Positions 10,802 through 18,281 of a stretch of DNA of 64,000 bases are shown in pieces. Both the position numbers and the translations under genes were made by a program. Source of the stretch: DATMER01 sp035556715 (GTDB lineage: Bacteria > Acidobacteriota > Thermoanaerobaculia > Multivoradales > UBA5704); contig DATMER010000105.1 in the NCBI GenBank assembly GCA_035556715.1, positions 1-64,000 of the forward strand, given 5' to 3'. The notes beneath the pieces are model-generated. The model was not told the DNA's origin and made no database searches. It saw nothing but the letters and a program-made list of their open reading frames with translations. The stretch's first letter is position 1. Every line of letters begins with the position of its first letter.

Positions 10802-11011
10802 TTGTCAAAGAACACCGGGAACGGCTAATCCTATTTGGAAGTGGCCTCTTCCAGGCCGCTACCGCAACTCAAGACATCTGGAACTCCATGACTTCGCCTT
10901 CGAGACGCCTTATAATTCCACAAGCCTCTGATCATGTCAACTGCCGTCTTGACTCTGTCGGCGAATTCCGCATACTCTGCTCCGTCGATGCTGTTGTGTG
11001 TTCTTTGACAA
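10802..11011. repeat. 210-bp segment bounded by 14-bp perfect inverted repeats (MITE-like)
   Basis: TTGTCAAAGAACAC at 10802-10815 is the exact inverse complement of GTGTTCTTTGACAA at 10998-11011. The enclosed segment is less GC-rich than its surroundings. It includes a minus-strand open stretch (GAEYAEFADRVKTAVDMIRG) that looks protein-like but has no clear start. No target-site duplication was found at the borders. It could be a miniature inverted-repeat element or a pair of regulatory boxes. The gene-free stretch 10681-11148 holds only this, one hairpin and one promoter-like site. Confidence 0.4.
10888..10916 (+). promoter_or_regulatory. Sigma-70-like promoter pointing into the repeat arrays
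   Basis: A perfect TATAAT at 10911-10916 is preceded, with 17-bp spacing, by ATGACT (4 of 6 matches to TTGACA). A perfect -10 box is rare in this GC-rich background. A transcript would start near 10923 and run through the 21-bp array and the CTTTNAAAG array into the Fic gene. Confidence 0.4.
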
Positions 11012-11148
11012 CTGAGAAGGATGGCGGCCTCCGGGTCCAAGGACGCCGCCGTCCGCCCGTTTTGGGGACCTGCCCAACTCCCGGCCGGGGGAGGTGCCGA
11101 GCCCGGAGCTTTGTATGCGAGCTTTTGAGTTGTGTTTCCTCCCGAAAA

Positions 11149-11523
11149 GGGAGCCTTCCCCCGCTGGACGGGAGTCTTCCGTACCTGGAGTTGCGACGCT
11201 CCCGTATCGAGAGGCGACGCTCCCATTCCGCTGGTGAGGTTCCGACCGGCATGGGAGTGTTTCCCATCTTCATGGGGACTTTCCCTGTCTGCGTAGGAGT
11301 CGTCCCCGCCTTGCCGGGAGTGGCCGCCACTTGGACGGGAGCTGTCCTCATCTCGCCGGGAGTGTCTCCCGTCTGGAAGGGAGCAGTCGCCATCTGGACG
11401 GGAAGATCCCCGCCGGCATGGGAGAGCTCGCCGCCTGGATGAGAATGGTCCCCGCCGAGATGAAAATCGTCGCCGAATCGACGGGGACCGCTCCCGTCCC
11501 GGGTTGCGACGCTGCCGAGCCTT
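11149..11523. repeat. Degenerate 21-bp tandem array 1 (about 18 units)
   Basis: Units begin at 11149, 11170, 11191, 11212, 11233, 11253, 11274, 11295, 11316, 11337, 11358, 11379, 11400, 11420, 11441, 11462, 11483 and 11504. The spacing is 21, with two 20-bp steps. The skeleton is GGGAGNNGTCNCC followed by a variable part often ending TGGAC. Several units contain an internal inverted pair GGGA-N5-TCCC. No two units are identical. The 20-bp steps shift the reading frame, so the heptad-like peptides readable on either strand are unlikely to be genes. The array ends where the CTTTNAAAG array begins. Confidence 0.85.
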
Positions 11524-11715
11524 TTAAAGGAAGGGGCCGATTTCTTTAAAAGCGCTCCGCACATTGAAAGTCCCCTTTCAAAGCCCGCCGACCTTTGAAA
11601 GAATAGGGCCGGTTTCTTTAAAAGCTCCTCGCGCTTTGAAAGCCCTCTTTCAAAGCCCATCAGGGCTTTCAAAGGAAACGGCGGTTCTCTTTCAACGGTG
11701 GAGGGGCTTTGAATC
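11521..11715. repeat. CTTTNAAAG palindrome array with 72-73 bp higher-order period
   Basis: Palindromic boxes of the CTTTNAAAG type start at 11521, 11544, 11562, 11575, 11593, 11616, 11634, 11647, 11666, 11689 and 11707. Spacings run 23, 18, 13, 18, 23, 18, 13, 19, 23, 18, so four boxes make a 72-73 bp unit repeated about two and a half times. The last box (CTTTGAATC) supplies the TTG start codon of the Fic gene. The boxes are AT-rich in a GC-rich setting and could be operators or RNA hairpin elements. Confidence 0.8.
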
Positions 11716-12860
11716 GGGAAGACTTCCGGACTCCAAGCGCAGGCACCCTGGTCGAGGCGGCTGGAGGCTACTTGGCCTTCGTGCCGGCTCCTCTGCCGCC
11801 GGACCTGACCTACGAGGCCGACCTGGTGCTCGCCCTCTCCCGGGCCGACGCGGCTCTGAGCGAGCTCTCGGGGCTCGGCCGCCGGCTGCCGAACCCCCAC
11901 CTCCTGATCGCGCCCTACTTGAAAAGAGAGGCTGTGCTGTCCTCCCGGATCGAGGGGACCAAGGCGAGCGTGTCCGACCTCCTGATGGATGAGCTGATGG
12001 ACGAGGTAAAGGAGGAGCGTCCCGCCGATGCCGATGTGAAGGAGGTCCGCCAGTACATCGAGGCCCTCGAGCACGGTATCGCCCGGCTGAGCGAGCTGCC
12101 CCTCTCCCTGCGGCTGGTCTGCGAGATGCACGAGCGCCTGATGAAGGGCGTCCGGGGAGAGCATGCTACGCCGGGAGAGTTCCGCCGCTCACAGAACTGG
12201 ATCGGCCCGCCCGGCAGCACCCCGACGACGGCTCCCTACGTCCCGCCGCCGCCCGATCGTCTGATGGAGACCCTCTCCAACTGGGAGCTCTTCCTCCACG
12301 AGCGCGGGCGCTTCCCCGACCTGGTCCAGGTCGCGCTGATGCACGAGCAATTCGAGGCGATCCATCCCTTCCTGGACGGCAACGGTCGTCTCGGTCGGCT
12401 CTTGATCCCGCTGTTCCTGATCGAGCGCGGCCGGCTCTCCCATCCCGTGCTCTACCTGTCGGCCTACTTCGAGGCCCGCCGGCACGAGTACTACGAAGCT
12501 CTGCAGCGGGTGAGGACCGAAGGAGATTGGGGAGGCTGGCTCCGGTTCTTTCTCGCCGGAGTCGAAGAGACCGCCCGGGAGGCAGTCAGTCAGGCCGGGA
12601 GGATCATGGATCTGCACGAGAGTCTCCGTCGACGCCTGCGCCAGAAGCCGAACGCTGTGGCCCTGCTGGACGAGCTGTTCGCCAACCCCTACGTGACGGT
12701 CTCGCGGGCGGCCCGTCTCCTGAACGTCTCCTACCCCACCGCCCGGCAGGCGGTGAGCTTCCTTCAGAGCGAGGGTGTACTTGAGGAGATCACCGGGCGG
12801 GCATGGGGGCGGTTGTATCTCGCGCGGCCGATCCTTGAGGTGATAGAGAGTCGGACTTGA
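11709..12860 (+). CDS. Fic-family protein with N-terminal inhibitory motif and winged helix
   Basis: This is a 383-residue Fic protein, predicted to transfer AMP (or another NMP) from ATP to a target protein hydroxyl. TTG 11709 is the only plausible start; GGAGG precedes it and no ATG exists before conserved residues. The Fic_N region carries the inhibitory-helix signature S/TxxxEG at Ser78-Gly83 (SSRIEG), as in class II self-inhibited Fic proteins. The catalytic motif IHPFLDGNGRLGR has His219. The C-terminus (about 310-383) is a winged-helix DNA-binding domain (VSRAARLLNVSYPTARQAVS). This architecture often behaves as a regulator or toxin-antitoxin-like module. The start codon is embedded in the CTTTNAAAG array, suggesting that the array controls it. 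A KAP NTPase follows after 34 bases. Confidence 0.92.
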   Translation: MNREDFRTPSAGTLVEAAGGYLAFVPAPLPPDLTYEADLVLALSRADAALSELSGLGRRLPNPHLLIAPYLKREAVLSSRIEGTKASVSDLLMDELMDEVKEERPADADVKEVRQYIEALEHGIARLSELPLSLRLVCEMHERLMKGVRGEHATPGEFRRSQNWIGPPGSTPTTAPYVPPPPDRLMETLSNWELFLHERGRFPDLVQVALMHEQFEAIHPFLDGNGRLGRLLIPLFLIERGRLSHPVLYLSAYFEARRHEYYEALQRVRTEGDWGGWLRFFLAGVEETAREAVSQAGRIMDLHESLRRRLRQKPNAVALLDELFANPYVTVSRAARLLNVSYPTARQAVSFLQSEGVLEEITGRAWGRLYLARPILEVIESRT

Positions 12861-12894
12861 ACAGGTGAATGCGGCGCTGTAAGAGGAGGCACGT

Positions 12895-14994
12895 ATGGAT
12901 CCTGACGCACTCATTCAGGCGGCAGCACACAGGGCGATCACCAGCCCAAATCAGGATAGGTTGGGCCGTGAAGGATTCGTAAGACGGTTGGCCCAAGCAC
13001 TAGTACGGGATGAAACAAGTGCAACGGGTCTAGTGGTTGGACTAACCGGACCCTGGGGGAGTGGCAAGTCATCGATCCTTAGTCTCCTGCACCAGCATAT
13101 TGCCAAGAAGCACCCGTCCGCTGTTCTGGTTCGCTTTGACCCTTGGCTGGTCTCGGGGCGGGACGATCTGATCGCACAATTCTTCCGCGAGTTGCGAGAA
13201 GCTATGCCAAAAGAGGGCAAAACCCGAGACAACTTCTCGAAGCTCCGCGAAGACTTGGACAACTATGTAGAGGAGATAAGTTCCCTTGTAGATCTAATTC
13301 CCTGGACTTCTGTTAGAGCCCTGGTTAGGGTCGGTATAAGTATCAGGGGCAGGAAAAGTAAGGTGCGGTCATCCCTCTTGGGGCGTCGGGAGCAATTGTT
13401 CAAGTCTCTTGCAAACATCCGAGTTCCGATTGTGGCCTTTATCGATGAGGTCGACCGGTTGGATGATGACGAGATACGTTTAATGGCGCAGCTAGTGCGC
13501 TCAATAGCAGATTTCCCTCAGATATCCTATATCCTGGCCTATGACGCAGATCGCGTAGCGCAAGCTCTGGGGAAAAATTTCGGTGACAGCCCTCTTCTCT
13601 CTGGCCGCTCCTATATTGAAAAGATTGTGCAGCTGCAGGTGCCTATACCACATGCGCTCCCGGAAGAGATCTCGGCTCTGCTAATTACAAGCTTGGAGTC
13701 GATTGCTGTCGAAGCAGGTTGGGCGACTGGATGGAAAGAAGACCGTCGATTTTGTGAACTACTGTCGATCTTAGTTCCCGATCATATCTCGACGCTCCGT
13801 GATGTATTCCGACTAGCTACGGCTATTCGGGTCAGGGAGGCAATGGTTCGAGGTGAGGTCTATTGGGTAGACATACTTGCGTTCTGTGCCTTTGAGCTAA
13901 AGAGCCCCAGCGAGACGGCCTTGCTGCGCAACAACCCGGGCCTAGTCGTTCGCGACACACACTATTCTCTGGATAGATCTCGGTGGGAGATGGAGGGAAG
14001 AGAGCATAAGCCGGCAGAACTGATTTACACTGACGCTACAGAGAGGCAGAGAATGTCAAGACTGCTAGAGTTTACATTCTCGCTAGAGGGAGACAGGGAG
14101 ATCCTTCGGGAGATCCCCGGCGACTCGATTGCTTTTTACAGACCTCTGATGACTATGCTCAGGAGCGGATTGATCCCGGGCGCTTTCTCGCGGGCAGAGG
14201 TTATTGAGTGTCTCCAGTTTACCACCCTCGAAGAGATCAGATGTAGAATCGATGATTTTGTTTCGACTGGTCGCTTCGATTCATTCTGGCTACGCGTTTG
14301 CGAGGTATACCCTACAGCATCCGGTATACATCACGAGCGCATCTGGGTTCTGCTTAGTGAACTCCTTGATGGCCTCACCGGCCCAGATTCTCTGGGCGAG
14401 GCTGCCTACATGGGACTCGACAGTCGATTTGGCTCAGATTTCCTAAGCCTTACAGGTGTCACACCGTCTCTTCGACAAGTAGCGCCGCACATTGTTTCAA
14501 TGCTGCTTGGCCGCGGCGATATCCACTTCCCCGTTGATGTGCTTCGAGATCACGTTCTCGGACAGGGACTTTTTAAGGCAACGGCTCATGGCATGACTAA
14601 TCAGTTATGGTCTGAAGATGAAGCGGAACGATTGAGTTTGTCGCTTGCGTCGCGACTTAAGAAGGAGCTGGTGCAAGGATCGCTTGCTAGACGTTTAGTG
14701 ACGGGCCAGCCGCTCTTCCTTCTGCTTAATACCGGTGTGTGGGACGAGGAATGCGTAGATGCATTCGCTCAAGCTTTGTCTGACGAAACAGTATTGGATC
14801 GATTCATTACGTCCTCCTTTTGGGGAGCGTCCATACTTTCTCATGAGGCAATCGACAAGATTATGGGACTAGAAAGGTTCCGTAAAGAAGTTGAGGACAG
14901 AATGCAAAGGGATTCGTTTAGCCAACTGCCAACTTTGGCCCAAGAGGCTTATAGGAAGGCTGTGAGAAGAGTTCTTCGGGGAGAGGTAGTTTAG
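12895..14994 (+). CDS. KAP-family P-loop NTPase
   Basis: This is a 699-residue KAP NTPase. The Walker A motif is TGPWGSGKSS at 51-60, with Lys58. Walker B is VAFIDEVDRLDDDE, with Asp184 and Glu185. The insertion between them, VRFDPWLVSGRDDL, is characteristic of KAP proteins. The C-terminal 400 residues are helical and unassigned. No membrane segments are obvious, unlike many KAP proteins. A strong Shine-Dalgarno (GAGGAGG) precedes the ATG. Base composition is clearly different from the neighbours: the line 13741-13800 is 29/60 GC, against 41/60 in glyA (61021-61080), and AT-rich codons (CTA, GTA, AGA) are common. This points to recent transfer. KAP NTPases occur in several anti-phage loci, so a defence role is possible but unproven. 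Confidence 0.9.
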   Translation: MDPDALIQAAAHRAITSPNQDRLGREGFVRRLAQALVRDETSATGLVVGLTGPWGSGKSSILSLLHQHIAKKHPSAVLVRFDPWLVSGRDDLIAQFFRELREAMPKEGKTRDNFSKLREDLDNYVEEISSLVDLIPWTSVRALVRVGISIRGRKSKVRSSLLGRREQLFKSLANIRVPIVAFIDEVDRLDDDEIRLMAQLVRSIADFPQISYILAYDADRVAQALGKNFGDSPLLSGRSYIEKIVQLQVPIPHALPEEISALLITSLESIAVEAGWATGWKEDRRFCELLSILVPDHISTLRDVFRLATAIRVREAMVRGEVYWVDILAFCAFELKSPSETALLRNNPGLVVRDTHYSLDRSRWEMEGREHKPAELIYTDATERQRMSRLLEFTFSLEGDREILREIPGDSIAFYRPLMTMLRSGLIPGAFSRAEVIECLQFTTLEEIRCRIDDFVSTGRFDSFWLRVCEVYPTASGIHHERIWVLLSELLDGLTGPDSLGEAAYMGLDSRFGSDFLSLTGVTPSLRQVAPHIVSMLLGRGDIHFPVDVLRDHVLGQGLFKATAHGMTNQLWSEDEAERLSLSLASRLKKELVQGSLARRLVTGQPLFLLLNTGVWDEECVDAFAQALSDETVLDRFITSSFWGASILSHEAIDKIMGLERFRKEVEDRMQRDSFSQLPTLAQEAYRKAVRRVLRGEVV

Positions 14995-15003
14995 GGGGAA
15001 GCC

Positions 15004-15552
15004 GTGAATCCCGACCTCGAACCCTGCCCTGGTTGCCAAGCCCTTTGGCCGCGAGTCGAGGGACCCACGCACCGCTACATCGGCGCGTCGCCTTCTTGCT
15101 GGGCGATATATACGACCGTTCTCGGGGGGGAGATTCCGGTACTCGGGCTGCCAGTCCAGACAGCCGAGCCGGTGCCGCTCCAACGACCGCTCAGCCGGGA
15201 GTTGCTGGTCGACGCTTACGCAGCCCAACATCCTGGCGAGCCGTCCCCGCAGGCGATCCAGTCGGTTGCCGTGCACCTGCTCGCGCTTCATGCGGTGATC
15301 GACCAGGGAGTCGCGCCCGAGCACCTTCTGTGGGTCCGCAGATGCGCCGTGCGCGAGCGGGGTGTCTTCCGGTGGTTGGAGCCTCCGTCCTTCCGCGACA
15401 GGCTGAACATCGGGCACGTGGCCGTGGCGGCGGACGAGGCCGAGCGCCGGCGGCGGGTTGGGGAGTATGCTGTGTCGGTCTGGACCACCTGGGCCGAGAC
15501 CTATCGACAGGTGGTCAGCGAGTGGCACGAGCGGTTCGTCAACAGTGAGTGA
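15004..15552 (+). CDS. DUF5946-family protein
   Basis: This is a 182-residue cytoplasmic protein starting at GTG 15004, 9 bases after the KAP stop. It shows the DUF5946 pattern: an N-terminal CPGCQALWP knuckle, HRYIGASPSCWAIY, an AYAAQHPG segment, and a C-terminal WAETYRQVVSEWHERFV helix. Its biochemical role is not known. The paired Cys and conserved His suggest a metal site. GC content returns to the chromosomal level here, so it may be a resident gene bordering the transferred KAP gene. It is followed by a UBP-type zinc finger gene. Confidence 0.8.
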   Translation: MNPDLEPCPGCQALWPRVEGPTHRYIGASPSCWAIYTTVLGGEIPVLGLPVQTAEPVPLQRPLSRELLVDAYAAQHPGEPSPQAIQSVAVHLLALHAVIDQGVAPEHLLWVRRCAVRERGVFRWLEPPSFRDRLNIGHVAVAADEAERRRRVGEYAVSVWTTWAETYRQVVSEWHERFVNSE

Positions 15553-15565
15553 GGAGTGTGTAGCT

Positions 15566-15832
15566 ATGGCCGGAGCTTGTGAGCATATTGAGAGCATCAA
15601 CGAAATCAGGCACCCGAAGCACCATGAGTGCGAGGAGTGCGTCAAGACAGGGAGCGTGTGGGTCCATCTGCGCACCTGTCAGAGCTGCGGTGCGACCCTG
15701 TGCTGCGATTCCTCTCCGAACCGTCATGCCAGCCGGCACTCTCGGGCTTCGGATCACCCGGTAGTCTGCTCGGCCGAGCGCGGCGAGCGCTGGTTGTACT
15801 GCTTCCCGGATGACGCGTTCGCCGAGTACTAG
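15566..15832 (+). CDS. UBP-type zinc finger protein
   Basis: This is an 88-residue protein made of a single UBP-type (ZnF-UBP) zinc finger. Visible metal ligands include ECEECV, CQSCGATLCCDSS and NRHASRHSRASDHPV, with the end sequence FPDDAFAEY shared by bacterial stand-alone members. ATG 15566 is preferred because GAGGAG lies about 9 bases upstream; an alternative GTG at 15545 would overlap the DUF5946 stop. In eukaryotes this fold binds the free C-terminus of ubiquitin. Its bacterial partner is unknown. It converges with the TPR gene, leaving 5 bases between stops. Confidence 0.88.
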   Translation: MAGACEHIESINEIRHPKHHECEECVKTGSVWVHLRTCQSCGATLCCDSSPNRHASRHSRASDHPVVCSAERGERWLYCFPDDAFAEY

Positions 15833-15837
15833 GATCT

Positions 15838-17016
15838 TCAGCCTGGGTCGGCCGTGAAGCGCAGCTCCGGATTGCGGCGCGCCCGCTGCAGGTAGGTGGC
15901 CATGCGTTCGAGGAGGCCCAGGGTGGCGCCCTCGGTCTCGGCAGCCTGACGGAAGAGGAGCAACGCGGCGAGCGCTTCCTGGTGGACGTCGCGCGACTCG
16001 AAGATCGGGATCATTTCCGTAGCCAGCCGCTTCATCTCGCCGGTATCACCCCGCCGGGCGTAGACCATTGCGAGGTCGAGGGAGACCAGGGCCGCGTCGA
16101 AGCCGATGCCGCGCTCGATGAAAGCATCCCGAGCCTCCCTCAAGGTTGACTCCGCCTCATCCAACCGATCGAGACCGCGGAAGATCTTCCCCTCCAGCCA
16201 ACGAAGACGAACTCGATGCGAGGGTTCGCCCAATTCCAGATAGAGGGATCGGGTTTCCTCCAGAGCGGTGAGCGCTTCCTGGTGTCGGCCAGCTTCTTCC
16301 AGGTACCAGATCAAGTTGTGCCGCGCTGCCACCAGTAACCGGGGATCTTCCATTAGATCAATCCGGGACAGCCCGCGACGGACGAGACGTGAAGCTTCCT
16401 TGAATCTGCCCGCATAACCGAAAGCCGCGCCCTTCTTGATCAGCATCTTGCCTTGTAAGTGGCGGTCTCGTGCCTCACGATAGATAGCCAGAGCTTGATC
16501 GAGAAGCATGGCCGCGTCTTCGAATTGCCCTTGCGCATTGCGTAGTGAAGCTTTGAAGCTCAGGAACTGCGCTTCGGTGTAGGCGTCTTCGCCAGCCAGT
16601 CGATAGTGCTCCTCGGCAGTGCGTAGATCCTCCTCCGCCCGGCGCAGGTCGGAAGCAATCCGATGGGCATTGCCCAGGTGAGCCCAGGCTAGGGCGCGGA
16701 CGTTTTCGACCACCTGGGAGCCATAGTGCTCAGTATCGAGCCGGTCGGCGACGGCAACTGCTAGCTCGGCGAACTCGACCGCGGCAACCGGGTCGCTGGA
16801 CCACACCTGCCTCGCCCTGGTCTGAAGGAGCTCACAGAGCTTCAACCCCTGGAGACGGGGTTGGGTCTCGATCAGAAGGCGTCGTTCCGGGGCGGACTGC
16901 TGCAGAAGCTCCCCGAGCAGGGCCACGATGCGGTCGATCTCCCGGAAGTGGCTCGACACCCGCTCGTGCGCTTGGCCGGCGGCCTGCCGCAAGAGGTCTT
17001 TGTCACGCTCGCTCAT
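15838..17016 (-). CDS. Tetratricopeptide-repeat protein
   Basis: This is a 392-residue helical protein composed almost entirely of TPR-like helix pairs, with alanine, leucine and Tyr/Phe at canonical positions (for example AEEHYRLAGEDAYTEAQFLS and ALAIYREARDRHLQGKML). No signal peptide or catalytic domain is present. The start at ATG 17016 (MSERDKDLLRQAAGQ) was chosen over a longer Arg/Pro-rich upstream extension. It overlaps the stop of the small sigma-like gene by 14 bases, so the two are translationally coupled. The pair may form a regulator plus scaffold; partners are unknown. Confidence 0.82.
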   Translation of the reverse strand: MSERDKDLLRQAAGQAHERVSSHFREIDRIVALLGELLQQSAPERRLLIETQPRLQGLKLCELLQTRARQVWSSDPVAAVEFAELAVAVADRLDTEHYGSQVVENVRALAWAHLGNAHRIASDLRRAEEDLRTAEEHYRLAGEDAYTEAQFLSFKASLRNAQGQFEDAAMLLDQALAIYREARDRHLQGKMLIKKGAAFGYAGRFKEASRLVRRGLSRIDLMEDPRLLVAARHNLIWYLEEAGRHQEALTALEETRSLYLELGEPSHRVRLRWLEGKIFRGLDRLDEAESTLREARDAFIERGIGFDAALVSLDLAMVYARRGDTGEMKRLATEMIPIFESRDVHQEALAALLLFRQAAETEGATLGLLERMATYLQRARRNPELRFTADPG

Positions 17017-17263
17017 CCTCGGGCTCCTTCCTCTGGGCGTCCGGGCGATTCCGGGCCTGCTCGTCCAAGGTTTCCCGCAGCCACCGCGCGCGATCACTGA
17101 TCCGGTTCCAGCGGTGGGAGAGTGTGACGAGAGCCTCCTCCACCATCTTCACCGCCTCCACCTCGGAGACCCCGCGGCTGCGGCAGAGCTCCAGGAAGTC
17201 CGGCCCCATGCGTTCGACGAGCTGCTCCATCTCCTCAAGGGTCGGGCGTTCGGAAGAGGGCAT
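17003..17263 (-). CDS. Small sigma-70 region-2-like protein
   Basis: This is an 86-residue protein from ATG 17263 (MPSSERPTLEEMEQLVERMG). The core FLELCRSRGVSEVEAVKMVE followed by WNRISDRARWLRETL resembles the helices of ECF sigma region 2, but no region 4 exists, so it cannot be a conventional sigma factor. It could be a regulator derived from one. An alternative ATG at 17311 would add 16 residues with AT-rich codons unlike the rest, so it is less likely. It overlaps the TPR gene downstream. A terminator and a small ORF lie upstream. Confidence 0.6.
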   Translation of the reverse strand: MPSSERPTLEEMEQLVERMGPDFLELCRSRGVSEVEAVKMVEEALVTLSHRWNRISDRARWLRETLDEQARNRPDAQRKEPEDERA

Positions 17264-17357
17264 CTGTGTTTGTCCTGTGCTGGCGGCGCTTCGAAGAAGA
17301 TTTAGTACCATAGAAGCGCGAGTACGGCAAGCCTGCGGGTGCGGAAAAGAGAAACCG

Positions 17358-17382
17358 GGGGCTGCGTGCGGCCGGCAGCCCC
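17358..17382 (-). terminator. Intrinsic terminator between the small ORF and the sigma-like gene
   Basis: A perfect 8-bp stem GGGGCTGC / GCAGCCCC with a 9-base loop is followed, in minus-strand reading, by CGGTTTCTCTTTTCC, a good T-rich tail. It begins 9 bases after the stop of the 39-residue ORF. Confidence 0.7.
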
Positions 17383-17390
17383 ACGGGATG

Positions 17391-17510
17391 CTAGCCGTCC
17401 GGGTCGATCTGTCCCCGGTTGTCGGCCTCATCCCCTTGGAAGATGCCGACGAGGAGGTCCCAGAGAGCGGAGAGGCCGCCCGCCCAGAGCCGAAGGGGTC
17501 TGCGAATCAT
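17391..17510 (-). CDS. 39-residue single-helix peptide
   Basis: This small ORF begins MIRRPLRLWAGGLSALWDLL, continues VGIFQGDEAD, and ends NRGQIDPDG. It has a basic start, one amphipathic or membrane helix rich in Trp and Leu, and an acidic polar tail. The minus strand terminates just beyond its stop, so it forms its own short transcript ahead of the sigma-like/TPR pair. No strong Shine-Dalgarno is visible. It may be a membrane peptide or an attenuating leader. In the 372-base gap 17264-17635 this ORF and its terminator are the only recognisable features. Confidence 0.5.
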   Translation of the reverse strand: MIRRPLRLWAGGLSALWDLLVGIFQGDEADNRGQIDPDG

Positions 17511-17635
17511 GACGCCTGCCTTTCAGGCGGGTCAGCGGTTCGGCCGCCGGTGGCTGTCCCTGCCCGCCGATCTGATCAGCGATGGTGCCATGACGTCAGT
17601 GTCTCCGGGAAATCCAATCCTGATAATCTGCCAGA

Positions 17636-18175
17636 ATGAACAACGATCCTGCCGATCTGTTCCTCCAGGACATCCGAATCCAGGCCCGCAAGCTGAAGGA
17701 GCTCGCGGACAAGGCCCTCGCCCAGGTCCGGGACGAGGACCTCTCCGTCACGCTCGATCCCGAGTCGAACAGCCTGGCCATGATCGTTCAGCACCTGGCC
17801 GGCAACCTGCGCTCCCGGTGGACCGACTTCCTCACCTCGGACGGGGAGAAGCCGGACCGGAATCGAGACTCCGAGTTCGAGGAAAGGGGAAAGACCCGCG
17901 CAGACCTCCTGGCCTCCTGGGAGGAGGGCTGGGCCCGCCTCTTCGAGACTCTGGACAGCCTGGCCGTGGAGGATCTTGGAAAGACGGTCCTCATCCGGTC
18001 CGAGCCGCACACGGCGGTCCAGGCTGTCAACCGGGGAGTGGCCCACGCCGCCTATCACGTGGGACAGATCGTCCTCCTTTCGAAACATTTTGCCTCCGGG
18101 GACTGGCGGACCCTGTCCATCCCCAAGGGGAAGTCCCGGGACTTCACGGAGGCGATGCACCGCAAGGAAAGGTGA
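17636..18175 (+). CDS. DUF1572/DinB-like four-helix protein
   Basis: This is a 179-residue cytoplasmic protein of the DinB/DUF1572 four-helix bundle group. The putative metal ligands are His in MIVQHLAGNLRSRW and two His in VAHAAYHVGQIVLLSK, the usual three-histidine arrangement of this superfamily. Relatives act as thiol-dependent transferases (bacillithiol or mycothiol) or remain uncharacterised, so the substrate is unknown. ATG 17636 fits the family's normal length. It lies in an isolated position between a gene-poor gap and a secreted-protein gene. Confidence 0.85.
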   Translation: MNNDPADLFLQDIRIQARKLKELADKALAQVRDEDLSVTLDPESNSLAMIVQHLAGNLRSRWTDFLTSDGEKPDRNRDSEFEERGKTRADLLASWEEGWARLFETLDSLAVEDLGKTVLIRSEPHTAVQAVNRGVAHAAYHVGQIVLLSKHFASGDWRTLSIPKGKSRDFTEAMHRKER

Positions 18176-18281
18176 TCTCTTTATCTCCGCAGTCGTGTGG
18201 CGGATCAGTCTTGCGTCTCGCGTATCTCCGAGTGGGTAAGACGCAACGATCCAACAACGAAAACACGACTTGGAGATAGAT

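Noticed and set aside
11149..11523. CRISPR array
   Set aside because: The period is 21 bp with no constant repeat alternating with unique spacers, and there are no cas genes. The same reasoning applies to 51750-51983 and 62717-63120.
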